A stretch of 64,000 nucleotides of DNA, taken from NCBI GenBank assembly GCA_902806565.1, contig CADCXA010000030.1, positions 496,001-560,000 on the forward strand, in the 5' to 3' direction. The stretch is from Hypoxylon rubiginosum (Eukaryota > Ascomycota > Sordariomycetes > Xylariales > Hypoxylaceae). The notes beneath the pieces are model-generated. The model saw only the letters and a list, made by a program, of their open reading frames with translations. It made no database searches and was not told the DNA's origin. Shown piece by piece: positions 34,045 through 45,762 of the stretch (the first letter of the stretch is position 1; each line of letters opens with the position of its first letter). Both the position numbers and the translations under genes were made by a program.

Positions 34045-36241
34045 ATGTCGATCCCTACTTCTTCTTCCAATGAGAAATTGGGTCAGCACAGTGAACCACA
34101 TGATTCCAAGTCTATATGGCATAACACTGGGGCTCAAAGAGAGTCTAGCCTTGAGATAGTAGTTAGCGAGATAGAAGACGTATCGGTAACGGAGAGTCAA
34201 GGTCAACCCTCAACACCAGCTCCTGAGCTTCAGGATCAGACCTCAAGGCTGCCTTTCCCACGACTTATATCGGCCTACCTCTGCCTTGCGGCAATATATT
34301 TTATATCTGTCCTCGATATCAACTCCGTTGCAACTGCCCTACCTTCTATATCACATTCGTTAGACGCTGGGAGCACTATTACATGGACTGGAACGGCTTA
34401 TGTTATGGGACAGACAGCGTTTCAGCCACTGTACGGACGACTCTCTGATATCTTTGGACGCAAGGTGGTCCTGATGGCCTGTGTTGTGTTTCTCATCGTC
34501 GGGGATCTCCTTTGCGGGTTCGCTCAGAACGTTATATGGTTATATACCTGTCGGGCGCTGAGCGGAATTGGTGGTGGCGGTATCAGCTCGCTGGTGCAGA
34601 TCACTGCTAGCGACTTGGTCAGTCTGAAAGACCGCGGGAAATATCAAGGCATACTCAGTTGTGCCATCGGCTTGGGTGCGGCTACTGGCCCCTTCATCGC
34701 GGCTGGAATAATGAAAAACACTACCGACGGCTGGAGATGGATCTTCTGGGTGCCTCCAATCCTTGCGGCTGTTGTAAGTATACCTTCATCTTTTTCATTC
34801 CAACCCCTATCTACCTCTTACCTTTTAACCTCTTACCCCTCACCCCTCCCCCTATCCTTCATTAGTTAGAGATGGAAATATTCTCTAGTCTATTTCAAAC
34901 TTTGCAAACTCACCACTCTCTTTGGTTTCAAGAATCTTTTTACAATATCTCAAAGCCTTTCAAGAGTTGGTTGAGTACACTAAGTGCCCATAGAGATCGT
35001 CAAGTCTCTTATCACTCTCTTCAGCTGGTACCAGTGAGAACTTAATTACTAACATTATTATAGTCCATGATTGTATTGTGGCTGTACCTACCCCTGAAAC
35101 CGGTAACAGGCAGCTGGTCCGAGAAGGTTCGCAAGATTGATTGGTTTGGATTGTTCACGGTAGTGACAGGAGTGTTATTCCTCATTGTAAGTGCTTCAAT
35201 GATACCTGTCATCAATACCTACCTCCTATCTCACACTTGACAGATACCAATCAACTCGGGCGGTAGCACATTCCCATGGAACAGCGCGCTCGTCATCACC
35301 CTGCTAGTATTGGGTGGAACACTCGTTATCTTATTTGGGATAGTCGAGATTTGGATTGCTAAAATACCCATGATCCCACTACGGCTCTTCAATCAGCTAT
35401 CCACCAGTGTAATCTATTTGCAGAGCGCTTTGTACAATGGAGTGTGGCAAATCGATTTGTACTTCCTGCCCATGTACTTTCAAGATGTCAGGGGATACAC
35501 CCCTCTCCAAAATGCCATGCTCATGCTACCTCTCCTTCTCACCCAAAGCGCTGGTGGAATAGTAGCAGGGCAAATTACGTCCAAACTCGCTAGGTATGTT
35601 ACCCACCTGCTGCTTTCTCCTGACTACTTCAAGGTAGCTAACTACTGGCAGACCTGGACCTGTGATATATGTTGGGATTGCGCTATGGACTCTGGGAGCT
35701 GGCTTGAAAGTCATCTTTTCTCGAACCACACCAGTCGGCGTGTATGTAATATCATTGATCATCGAAGGTGCTGGTGTAGGATTTATTCTCCAGCCACGTA
35801 AGTCTTCAGAATCTGCAAGGTGTTCATATCCCCTACTAATGCCTAAATACAGCTCTAGTAGCTTTACAGGCTCTCTCTCGGCCGGAAGACCGTGCTGTAG
35901 CCACGTCCACACGAAACCTAATGCGCATGCTGGGATCAGTTTTCAGTCTGGCAGTAGCGACTACGGTCCAATTTCAATCCATGAAGTCAGGTCTATCGGA
36001 CAATATCCCTCCTGCCCTTCAATCGCGTGTAATTGAAGGGTCGTGGCGGAGGGGCGAGCCTGGATCAGAGATGTGGGAGTCAGACATCTTGGATGCAAAG
36101 TATCACGGCGTACGTGCGGTGTTTATCATGATGGTTCCAATGATGGCTGTCTGTCTCTTGAGCTGTGTCTTCATTCCGGACGTCCGGTTAAAGGGAGACG
36201 CGAAGAAAGATGATACAAAAGAAAAGGGTAGAGAGACTTAA
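34045..36241 (+). CDS. MFS drug:H+ antiporter, DHA2 (14-TM) type
   Basis: Five exons: 34045-34773, 35064-35186, 35244-35593, 35652-35797 and 35853-36241 (578 aa). The hydrophilic N-terminus of about 75 residues precedes the first helix. DHA motifs are LDINSVATALPSI (motif D1-like), GRLSDIFGRKVVL (loop 2-3, motif A), YTCRALSGIGGGG and GAATGPFIAAG (motif C). The fourth exon must begin at 35652 to restore frame (R-P-G-P-V-I-Y-V-G). Such transporters export toxic compounds or secondary metabolites from the plasma membrane. The substrate is not deducible, and no biosynthetic cluster is adjacent. The first intron is unusually long (290 nt). Confidence 0.88.
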
Positions 36242-36531
36242 AACCATTCAAGGATGTTAGTGCTATCGCTAGGAATTCAACCTTACTTGGTAGGGTGCGG
36301 CTAGGCTACTAAAGGGCCCAACATTGCAAATAGACGGGGTGGAATGAAGAACGGCCTTTTGGGAGAATGAAAGATGTATGTCGAACTATTTCTACTAAAA
36401 TGAATTTATCTCATTGCTTACAATTAGGTCTATTTTGATCATACCCCTTTTAAACAGTCTCTAAGGTAGTGTAACAATATCAACGTCAACCATCTTCTGC
36501 AAGGCATAACGGCACCGACAACATAATTTTA

Positions 36532-37569
36532 TCACGCAGTGGCCGTTTGGGGATGATCCACGCGCTCTAGCAACTCTTTAAGCGCAGACATCGGCTTTCC
36601 TTCAGCTTCGCCGTAGGACAAGCAGACACGTAGATGCTCACGACCCTGGGATTGGAGCTTCACGGCATGGTGGAAGCGGTTGAATTCCTGCAAGTCGAGC
36701 GGGATCATGTGCCTCTCCCAGGCCGCCAGCGCTGCAGCAAGACCAGCCTCTGTCGTCTCCGCCGAAGCTCGCTGACCTAGCTCCCCATGGATGCTGAGCC
36801 CCTGAATTTCCCTCACGGCTGCGACTGCAAGGCTCCATATCTCCCCTTTGCTCCCGATATCCCGGAACTTCGGCCAACCCAACAATTCACACGCTGGAAA
36901 TATAGGGAGCATGGGATTAATGCCCACAGCGTATTCTGCCGCGGACTTGACAGCACAGCGCGAAATCCCACAGGCGTTGTAGATCTCCGTAAACCCGTTT
37001 GCAACCGCAGGAGAGCTGTCATCGACGCTAAAGCCCTCTTCCAGCTTGTCGGAGTAGGCATAATCGGCTTTTGCAATCAGCTCGGGGTTGGTTGGGGGTT
37101 GTGATGGTAGAGTAAGCCTCTTCGTTGGGTAGACGTGAATATCGAGATGTCCATTCGTGACCTGCTCGCCTGCGAGGCCGGAGACTTCGAGGAACCAAGT
37201 TCGCAGATCGACGAAGATGCTACCAAGAATGATCTTCGTATTCGTCTGGCGTGCAGCCTTCCCTATCGTCTTTACCAGTTCCTGGCCAAGTTCATTCCGT
37301 AAAGAGGCGCCATCTAGAGCAATGACTATGTAGTCGTAGTTCGCGCCGATCATCTCCAAAGGATCCGCAATGTGGGTGTAGCTCTTGTACTCCTTCAGCT
37401 TGTTGTCTTCGTAACAATACAGAACCTGAGGACGTTTTAATTCCTCCGCCCGACCCGGACGGACAAGAAACGTCACATCAGCTCCAGCTAAACTCAGATG
37501 ATAACCGGTGATAACCCCCACACACCCAGCACCTATCACAAGGATACGAGATTTGGGGTTGTCGCTCAT
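36532..37569 (-). CDS. ketopantoate reductase (ApbA/PanE)-like oxidoreductase
   Basis: One exon, 345 aa. The N-terminus ILVIGAGCVGVITGYHL is the Rossmann dinucleotide loop GxGxxG of 2-dehydropantoate 2-reductases, and VTFLVRPGRAEEL (Arg after beta-2) suggests NADPH. The C-terminal half has the helical character of the family, but the canonical substrate Lys/Glu blocks are not clearly conserved. It may therefore be one of the many fungal paralogues acting on other 2-oxo compounds rather than in pantothenate synthesis. It is convergent with the MFS gene at a 290-bp distance. Confidence 0.8.
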   Translation of the reverse strand: MSDNPKSRILVIGAGCVGVITGYHLSLAGADVTFLVRPGRAEELKRPQVLYCYEDNKLKEYKSYTHIADPLEMIGANYDYIVIALDGASLRNELGQELVKTIGKAARQTNTKIILGSIFVDLRTWFLEVSGLAGEQVTNGHLDIHVYPTKRLTLPSQPPTNPELIAKADYAYSDKLEEGFSVDDSSPAVANGFTEIYNACGISRCAVKSAAEYAVGINPMLPIFPACELLGWPKFRDIGSKGEIWSLAVAAVREIQGLSIHGELGQRASAETTEAGLAAALAAWERHMIPLDLQEFNRFHHAVKLQSQGREHLRVCLSYGEAEGKPMSALKELLERVDHPQTATA

Positions 37570-38131
37570 TTTCGTGGTGTAGAAATAAAATACAGGATTT
37601 CGACAGATCGATCAAGATGCTCAACTAAGAAATCTAGAAGGAATACCAGCCGCTATTTCAACGGCGAATTGCCAAGTCTATAGTCCAATAATCTACATGT
37701 TCTGCTTAGATATCATCGACCTGAAACATTGCTTATACATCATTGTCCACAAATATCCGTCCGGACGCCGTCTCGGCGACTTTTGGATTTCGCGTCACCA
37801 ATTAGGACCATCTAAAATATGAGATCCCACTATGATAGCACCCAAAGAGTGAGTCATACTATAGGTCAACTAACCTATGACTCAGAGCTCATCTAATGCC
37901 GTCTGATTACGCCGACACGATACTGAGAGTGGGGAGATAAGTGAAGAATGAGAGACCGGAAAGACGAACTCCAATAGAAAGATGCTGAACATAACAATTC
38001 AACGAAAAAGGGACTCAAACCATACACATGATGTATTCTATACGCCCAGCCCGAGTGCAACTATTGCCAGCGAACCCCCAAAAACGTTTAGTGAGCGTAA
38101 TAAACCATGTCATAGTGATCGGCCACGTATT
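37570..38131. other. intergenic spacer
   Basis: Upstream of the reductase and downstream of the peroxidase. Short frames at 37982-38219 overlap the terminal exon of the peroxidase on the other strand and are not genes. Confidence 0.5.
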
Positions 38132-39266
38132 TTATTGCGACAAGGGGAGGACCTTAGTGATTTCAGTAAGATCGTTCAAATTGTCGACCCCTAGCATACT
38201 CATGCGGAAGTATGCTTGAGCGTAGGCCTACGTTCGATAGGTCAGCATACCAAGTACAATATCACGTGTCAATAAAAGGGGGCGGGGCTTCACTCACGGG
38301 AGACCAGAGAGCTTGGCCGCCCACGCCGGCGAAGAGATTGAACTGAACCGTGGTGGACGCGTAACTGGAAATGCTCTTATCGCTATGAAAAATGAAGATG
38401 GTAGTATTGTCTCCTTGCAGCGTTTCCGAATAGAACTTAGTATCCCAAGTATTCGGCGTCGAGTCCTCCGACGCCCCGGAACGGGCCGGGTCGACGAACT
38501 TCTGCTTGGCGGCAGTGTGAGCCCCGACCAGGGCTACTAGGTCGTTGGCGTCGAACGTCTTGGCGGCGAAGAGACTGACCAGGTAGTCGGCGTCCTGTTC
38601 GGGAAGGGGAAGCAGATTGGGAGGGGCCGCCGTGCTGTCGTCCTTTCTACCGACGAAGTGTCTGATGCGAGGTCCGCCCGGACAAGATACAGTGGCGACG
38701 AGGGCGGCCGTCTGTATCAGGTCGGCCATGCTGATGCCGTATTCCTCATACTCGCTGTACCAAGTCTTGGTCTGAGCACCAATGTCCTCAAGCCCCTTGT
38801 TCTCGGGACGAGCAAACTCATCGTCGTTAAGGAGAAGGGAACCGTCGGCACCGCCGTATGAGGAGCTCGTGTCCCACGCTGCAGCATCGTGGAAGCCCTG
38901 TCGGATAGCGCCACGAGCAAGGTCTGTGCAGCCGTCACTATCTGTGAAGGCGCTGCTGAGATCCTGGACGATGTAGAACCAGACGCATAGGACAGACTGC
39001 TTGCATGCGTCAGACGCAAGTTCGCTGGTGGGCGTGTACGTGCTGGTATCCGCAACGGCGGTCAGGCCCTGGAGAATGGCCTTGATGAGTGCCCCCACAA
39101 CGCTCAACGAATCGTTGCCGATCAGATCACCGAGGAGAGCCGTAGACGACCTACGTCCCAAAGTAAGGTCGTGACGAGCTTGAATCTCGGCCATGGTTTT
39201 CCCCATTCCGGGGTAGGCCAAGGCCTGGCCGGCAACGAGGCCTACCAAGAGAGTAGAGATCTTCAT
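38132..39266 (-). CDS. secreted class II-type heme peroxidase
   Basis: Two exons, 39266-38298 and 38227-38132 (354 aa). The open frame appears to continue to 38262, but a GTGAGT donor follows W-S-P. The AG at 38228 opens a 32-codon exon reading AYAQAYFRMSMLGVDNLND, which restores the conserved peroxidase C-terminus. A signal peptide covers residues 1-17 (STLLVGLVAGQALA). The distal site RQGFHDAA has Arg122 and His126, VSCPGGPRIRHFVGRKD is typical, and the proximal heme ligand is His250 in LVALVGAHTAAK. Class II enzymes use H2O2 to oxidise lignin-related or phenolic compounds. Ascomycete members are often low-redox or lignin-peroxidase-like, and the surface catalytic Trp or Mn site was not assigned. 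Confidence 0.88.
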
Positions 39267-40425
39267 TATTCCTCAACGCTTGTTGATGTGTAACACGATC
39301 TTGAGTAGCAATAAGGTGTGATATGCGAGATCCGGGCCTGAATAAACGACAGGGTAATGAATGCAAGTGATGCAAGCGAGTGACGAGTGACGTTGATCCC
39401 TCTACAAATGAATGGTGCAAGTATAGGGTCGAGCCGTAAATTAGATGCAGATCTGCCTGTTTCCAGACGGGAAGAAGCATTGGCGAGCTGTCAATATTTA
39501 TATGAATGGGCAAACATATAACTCTCGGCTTCCTAACCGAACCAGCTCAACGCTGGTAACGGCGTCTAGGCGAAACCCGTTTCAAGAATCTCGCCATCTT
39601 CGTCTTACTTTACCAGGTTAGGGAGCTTGTGACCCGGGCGAGCACCCTGACGAAGCGCCACGATATTGGAAACTTCGTATCGTGAAAGCCGCCGGTACGA
39701 CAAAAATAGGCCATGGAGGATGAGCTCCGAAAGCGAGAATTATGTAGGATTTTACCGCGTAACGCAACTCATAGTTTCCGGTCTGAATTTTGAATCTCTA
39801 GCAACTCGATAGAGAATTAAAAGTTGGCCCCGAGCCATGAGAGCCTCTTCTTTGGATTTCAGCTTGGCACTTGGCAGTTTGTTACTGCTCGGCAGGGCAC
39901 CGTGGTGATAGGAACGGGCCATCTTCTGTACTCGCCTCGAATCCCGTGGCGCCTTAGCTACATGTCGAATGCTCGGTACGGGTAGAAGTTGGGCCAATCA
40001 CGCGTACATGTTTTCGGTTATACAAGCCCCTTTAAGTCCTGCATGAGGCACACACTTAGGCATGCATGCGGCTAAGCTATTGACCTAATGAAAGCTTATG
40101 TGGCGTACTCTAGCGCCGTATGGTACTCATACGAAAATACTTTGCATTGTCCTTCCTATTCCCGAATTTTTATGTAACGCGACAATTATCTTGATTTCGA
40201 TTCCTGGAGGACCTTCAGCCGAGCCACTTCAGTTACATGTCCAGTATGGGCAAAAATGATGCTGGCGAGGCACACTTTCTGCATGATACTATATAGAAAC
40301 CAATTGTGGTGTAACGACAGCGTCTCGCTTTTCGGACCTCCGAGCTCAGCGAGCTGGTGTAGCGTGGGTTGTTGCATGCGATCATGCACATGACCATGTC
40401 TGCTAGACATGTCATATCTCATTAA
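39267..40425. other. intergenic region upstream of the peroxidase
   Basis: It includes the peroxidase promoter side; a TTTATATGA-like A/T stretch lies near 39494. Short frames at 39752-39997 and 40186-40422 carry no recognisable motif. Confidence 0.4.
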
Positions 40426-40860
40426 TTATTTTACGAGAGCGATATCCTTCTCGTACTTGACAGCTATGTCAGCCTGTCCTTCGATGAGATATCGATACGG
40501 AAGGTTGATACAGCCCCTATTATACTTGATTAGTAAGGACGAACAGACAGCCAATCCCACGCCACGCCAGCATCGAAGGCCTTCTCAATTCCCTCCTCCA
40601 TCATTCCCGCCGTGTCGATGACGACTATACGACCTCTGGAGTACCAAAGGGGGAATGGAAGTCGACAGGTACCCCAAAGTTGATAAGTCTGGATGAGGCT
40701 TGACTGTCCTTGATGTTATAGGCATTGTTAGACGATGCTACAATGAAAGGGTTGCATGGGTATCTAGATAAGACCTTGCATTTGGTAGCAACGGTGACGA
40801 CATCGAGATCGCGCCAGATGAGAATAGTTTGATTATAATTGCATCGATTCAATTGGTGAC
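40426..40860 (-). pseudogene. unrecognised gene remnant or small multi-exon gene
   Basis: Read on the minus strand, three pieces look coded although no single frame joins them. These are 40852-40690 (VTVATKCKVLSRYPCN and on), about 40632-40565 (VVIDTAGMMEEGIEKAFDAG) and 40519-40426 (GCINLPYRYLIEGQADIAVK, then TAA). The last two join neatly through a 44-nt intron (donor GTGGGA, branch-like CTAAT, acceptor AATAG). The first two could join by a GTCAAG donor and a TATAG acceptor. No ATG in frame was found upstream, so the 5' end seems missing. The family is not recognised; the middle segment resembles a Rossmann-type strand-helix. The choice between a decayed gene and a short real gene is open. 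Confidence 0.4.
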
Positions 40861-41173
40861 TTGAAAGGGGGCAAGCAACGTTTCCAGACGATGACAGCTG
40901 AGGGGGATATGAACATAAGCGCCTAAGCTATACCCCGGTTCAAACAATATTTCACCTAATTCCATATAAAAGCCAAGCGGTTTGCGTCGGGCATTTGTGG
41001 GATAAATCCCTAATCTCAATACTACAATACTGCGAACAGACCTTTTGACTCGTCATCAACTTCACGATAGCTTCCTGTCTTCCTGCAATCCTGCATATAT
41101 GCCTGGTCCCGTCGATATTCAAGGTTAGATCCGACTTCCGATTCCTGTGTGAACCCGGGGAAACGAAAAGTAC

Positions 41174-42565
41174 ATGATGGTATCGACATGGGTTCCGGAC
41201 GTTTCTTCCGACACCCCCTTCTCACTCGCCAATATCCCATTTGGCATCATCAGCTCGCCAGCTGACCCCGCGCCACATGCCGCTATTGCCATTGGCGTGT
41301 ATGCATTGGACTTGAAGCTTCTTTCTTCACATGCATCCTTTACTGATATCTTCCCGGTCTTGAAGGACCATGTCGGAGTCTTCTCGAAGCCCACCCTGAA
41401 CGAGTTCGCAGCGCTAGGGCGGCCTGTACACCGGGAGGTTCGCAGAGCCATCCAAGATCTCTTATCGGCCGAGACGTCACACCCAGAAGTCCTAAAGGAC
41501 AATGCAGGGCTCCGGGAGACGGCCTTGCTGCACCGACGCACTGTCAAGATGCACTTGCCCATGAGCATCGGTGACTACACGGATTTCTACGCTGGTTTTC
41601 ATCATGCCTATGCCGTTGGTGCCATGTTCCGGGGTCCACAGACTGCGCTGCAGCCGAATTACACCCATCTTCCTGTAGGTTATCACGGGCGATCATCTAG
41701 CATCGTGGTTTCGGGCACGCCAATCACGCGCCCGCTCGGTCAGATTATTATCGACCCGACGGCGGAGCCGAAGCAGCCCACCACAGCTCCCACCAGGCGC
41801 CTAGACATCGAATTAGAGCTAGGATGCTTCATAGCCACCCCGAACAAGATGGGCTCTTCAATCAAAGTTACAGACGCCGATGACCACATCTTCGGGTATG
41901 TATTGCTGAACGATTGGAGCGCGCGCGACATCCAGACGTGGGAGTACGTTCCATTGGGTCCTTTCAATGGGAAGAACTTCGCTACCACAATCAGCCCCTG
42001 GGTGGTGCTCGCAGATGCCCTAGAGCCATTTCGAACCAAGGGTATCGATAATTGGACGCCACTTCAGGGGTACCTAAACGAAGGCAAGGAAGAAAGCGTC
42101 TTCGACATCGAATTGCAAATCGATCTGCAGAGTATGTATCACCAACCTACCTACATGTACATATGTAGGTAGGTAGACAAGGATTTTTTTTTTTTTACAC
42201 GCGCGCTAACGTACGTCCGCTCAGCGCCGCAAGGGGACGCGACGACAATATGCACAACCAGCTCGAAATATCTGATCTGGTCGTTTCCGCAAATGATCGC
42301 GCACCACTCCCTCGGCGGCTGCCCCATGAGGACAGGGGATCTTCTCGGCTCGGGGACAATCAGCGGTCCGTCGATGCGCGAGAAGGGAAGCTTCTTGGAG
42401 CTGAGCGAGGGGGGAAAGAAAGACATCATGCTCTACGGCATGGATGTTCGTCGTTTCCTAAAGGACGGCGACACTGTCATCATCCGAGGTACTTGTGGGA
42501 GCCCGGGCGCGAGAGTCGGCTTCGGCGAGTGCCTTGGTCGTGTTCTAGGGGCTGCACCATTGTAG
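41174..42565 (+). CDS. fahA: fumarylacetoacetase
   Basis: Two exons, 41174-42131 and 42225-42565 (432 aa), matching the usual ~430 aa. The start FSLANIPFGIIS, DYTDFYAGFHHA, PVGYHGRSSSIVVSG, RLDIELELGCFI, VLLNDWSARDIQTWEYVPLGPF and the C-terminal AHHSLGGCPMRTGDLLGSGT are the signature of the enzyme. They include the catalytic His and the metal-binding Asp/Glu residues. It hydrolyses 4-fumarylacetoacetate to fumarate and acetoacetate, the last step of phenylalanine/tyrosine degradation, in the cytosol. Other genes of that pathway (hmgA, maiA) are not adjacent. ATG 41174 was taken; the next codon (41177) is also ATG. The intron carries a hairpin and a poly-T run. Confidence 0.95.
42146..42173. 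repeat. perfect hairpin within the fahA intron
   Basis: Arms CCTACCTACAT (42146-42156) and ATGTAGGTAGG (42163-42173) are perfectly complementary around a 6-base loop. They lie just after the 5' splice site and are followed by a run of about 13 T. It may bring the splice sites together or be a chance repeat of the locally common CTACCTA word. Confidence 0.7.
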
Positions 42566-43512
42566 CCATCTACATCTACAAGGACAGGGCTTATATATGC
42601 GAAGAGATTGTACATTTTCTGTCCTCCTCTACATCCTTCTGTAGACCTACCCGCTCTTCAGAGGTAGGCGCACTGTCCAAACCAAGCTTTTACCTCGTCT
42701 TTGTACGTGTCTCGCACAATGCTCTTGTAACATCAGATGAGTGCTCTTTGTTAATCACCAGGTAGGCTAGGCATTTAAGTACCTATCAACAACTATCATA
42801 TCTTAGACGACTCACATTTTGGATTATCCACTTTAAATCCTGTAGGACATGCCCATTATGTATAGAAACTGTTCGAAGAGTTGTGGCCCATAGTTGCATT
42901 ATATTACCCGCTAAGCTTAGGTATTCGAGTTTCATGATCCAACAGCTACGGCTTACCCTCTAGACACGGACTATCAATTTATTTTTATATAGAGCGAACA
43001 AGGTTGTCATTTTAGCTGATCACGACTCATAAAACCTCTGTGTTGCCAAATCTATTGAGTGGAGAATAATTAGTATTCGTGGCATCACTTAAGTAAAGTC
43101 ATAGCTGAGCTTAAGTTATAACGGTACCAAAAGCCTTTATGTGAGATAAACTAGAGGTATCACATCGCTTGGGTACCTACCTCCTAAGGTCGCCTTACCA
43201 TAGGTGCATCACAACTATCTCGCTACTCTCAAGACGTTAAACAGGGATTATGAGCAGGCTGTATACTTTCCTCCTGCCTACAGTAAGATGAGAGTGAAAC
43301 AATACCTGTGTCTAAATGTTGTCGATATCGCTCATGACTATTCGCAAATACGAGAGCGATTGGGTGTTTTAGAAGCACATAATTGAAGGTCAAAATCCAG
43401 ATTTCCAAATTAAAGCTTCATCATCCATGCAGTGAAATCAAGAATACAGGACAAATAATTCAATATAATCTTTACATAAAATGGGTTTAATATAATGGTT
43501 TAATATAATTAA
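42566..43512. other. intergenic spacer, no gene seen
   Basis: AT-leaning sequence between convergent genes; the only frames over 50 codons lack motifs. Confidence 0.45.
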
Positions 43513-45762
43513 TTATAACTCTAAGTTATTAGTCGAAGTAAGAATTTCATATAAAAGTTCCTGCCAGCCGAAATGAAAATCTTTATCCATCTCATCCTTG
43601 TTACAATCGCTCTCGTCTAGCCAATCTCCGGGCATTAGGAGACAAGGCTCGTTCTCGTTCAATCCAAGATCAATCTCTTTCCATTCTAATGCCCAGTCTT
43701 CCGGATCGGGGCCATACCGGATATCGTGCAATCTCATCTGACCCATCCAACAATGCACCGCAAGTTTATGATTTCCTAACAACAGCTCCCGCTCTCTTCT
43801 TCCATATTCCTGCAGGTCCACATTGCATCCTTTCAGTAAAGACAGCCATCTGAGCATAGGAGGCTCCAGGGCGCATTGGTAAGTAGCCACGAACCTACGA
43901 TGTCCGTATCGCCAATATCTGTTAATACTTGAAAAGAAGCAGCAGAATAATGGTGTGATTAACTTGTCGCGGATTCCCCAATCCCATCGCCCATGTTCGG
44001 CTCTCACATCACATACACTACATAGATTATGTAGTTTGGTGTTTCCAGCATCCAATATTTCTCTTAGGATGCTTTCCCATCCCTGATAATCTTTGTCGTC
44101 ATATAGTGACATGGATATGGCAAACGCCAAATAGTTCCAGAGCGGGTCTAGCTGTGCAATCTCTCCCATAGGAAGCTTCCCATTTCTAGACAACATAGAA
44201 TAAAAGGTATAGGATGTCCAGTCCGAGGGCTTAGCCGCGCTTAGTGCGTATTCTAAACGGGTTATAGGATCAAGTTGCTGAAACGGCAACATAATGGTAT
44301 GTTCGAATAGCTCTGAGATCTCTAGAAGGCTCCCGTAATATTCAGGATGGTTTCCTCTGGATACAGCAAATGAAGCAGCTTGCCATAGTGCGGAATCGTC
44401 GATGTCTAACGTTCTAAACGAGTCATGCGAGGCAAAAAGGCGGAAGATCTCAACGATTGCGCCCCGAGTGTTCGATTGAAGGCGATTTAGTAAAGACCCC
44501 AGCACAGTATATTCGTAACTAGTCGTCTCAGTGAGCTCCAGCCCAGAGGCTAACAATATTCGTGAGATTTCGAGATTCGGCTGGTACACCGCAAGCTGAG
44601 ATCTGTTAGCATGAAACACATTAAATACATTCTGGACTGGTAAGAGTGTTTGGACAGGTATGTTCAACATACATGAAGTAAAGTTCGGCCATCAGCGTCA
44701 CGATCAAAAAGGGTAGCGTGACCTGCTTGTAAGGAATGGATTAAACTTAGTACATCGCCATTTTCAATAGCATCAATTGCTGGAGAATCAGGAGCCACGC
44801 GCCAAGCTCTAAGATTCATTTTCCATCCTGAGATTGCTTTGGTTACTTGAATATCCCACGCTTTACTGCTGAGCCAACTAGGGAGTTGAACGCGGACATC
44901 GTGGCCTTAAAAGAGTTAACACCAGCATGGTTCTACAATAAACTGGTAGTATTGCTTACGGAGTTCTGTAAAACCATCAGGCATTAAGGCAACTCTCTGC
45001 CAGCGAGCCGTAATGCTTCCAATAGCCAAATCCCCATGCCAGGGAAGACGCGGATACCAGCTTTTGCTGTTAACTGGAAATTCGTGATTTATGATCCCTT
45101 CATCGAATTTCCTGCCTCTCTTGGTGGCATATTCGCTGATCTTCGTGGTGGTTTCTAGCCTGATCTGGGATATGTCCGTTTCTTCCTTTTCTACTCCACG
45201 TATTCGATGTCTCTGGGATTCTTTGGCTACTGTCATGTGTTCAAGGATAATGTGAGGCTGTAGCCTCAACATGGCCCTTTAAGGTATTCAAGTTAGATAA
45301 TGCTTTGTGGTTGATCCATAGTTCATACATCATATAGCTCTGTTGTGCAGAACCCAGCATCCCAATTACCCTCTGTAACCGTTTTTCAAAATCGGCTAGA
45401 ACCTGCTTCTTCAATACCACCTTGACTTTCGCGAGCCCTCTTATTAGTCTCTTGTCGGAGTTGACTTGAGCGCGCAAGTCGTCGACGACCACAATTAGCT
45501 TTTGCAATGAGGCGCGGCAGTACTCGGTACTCGATCGTATCGCGGCATCGTCAAAAAGGATCGGGTCGATGGTATTGATACGTTCCAGCTCGAACACGAA
45601 CGGTGTGAGGATGTTGACTTGTTCTACCAAGTCCTGCAGTGTTTCCGGCACTCCCTGGACTTCCTCGTAGAGCTCTTTCAGCTGGGAAATGGCTGTCGTG
45701 GCTTTTACGGCGACCTCGGCTATCGCAATAGCACTCGCGACGGTCCCAACTATTTCTGCCAT
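43513..45762 (-). CDS. STAND-type N-terminal domain protein with ankyrin-like repeat
   Basis: Four exons: 45762-45271, 45212-44960, 44905-44673 and 44595-43513 (686 aa). The helical N-terminus (MAEIVGTVASAIAIAEVAVK, then an amphipathic stretch with VPETLQDLVEQV) resembles the fungal N-terminal domain found at the head of STAND/NLR and related proteins. No NACHT or Walker motif follows. An ankyrin unit spans an intron (AIENGDVLSLIHSLQAGHATLFDRDADGRTLLH|LAVYQP in outline). Downstream sequence is weakly repeat-like (EISRILLASGLEL). The first intron uses a GTTGAG donor and is the least certain. It may be an accessory recognition protein or a truncated NLR relative; the ligand is unknown. Start 45762 is the first ATG, as upstream the frame opens with GTG. 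Confidence 0.68.

Noticed and set aside
41125..41568. Minus-strand frame over the start of fahA
   Set aside because: Overlaps the conserved fumarylacetoacetase N-terminus; a shadow.
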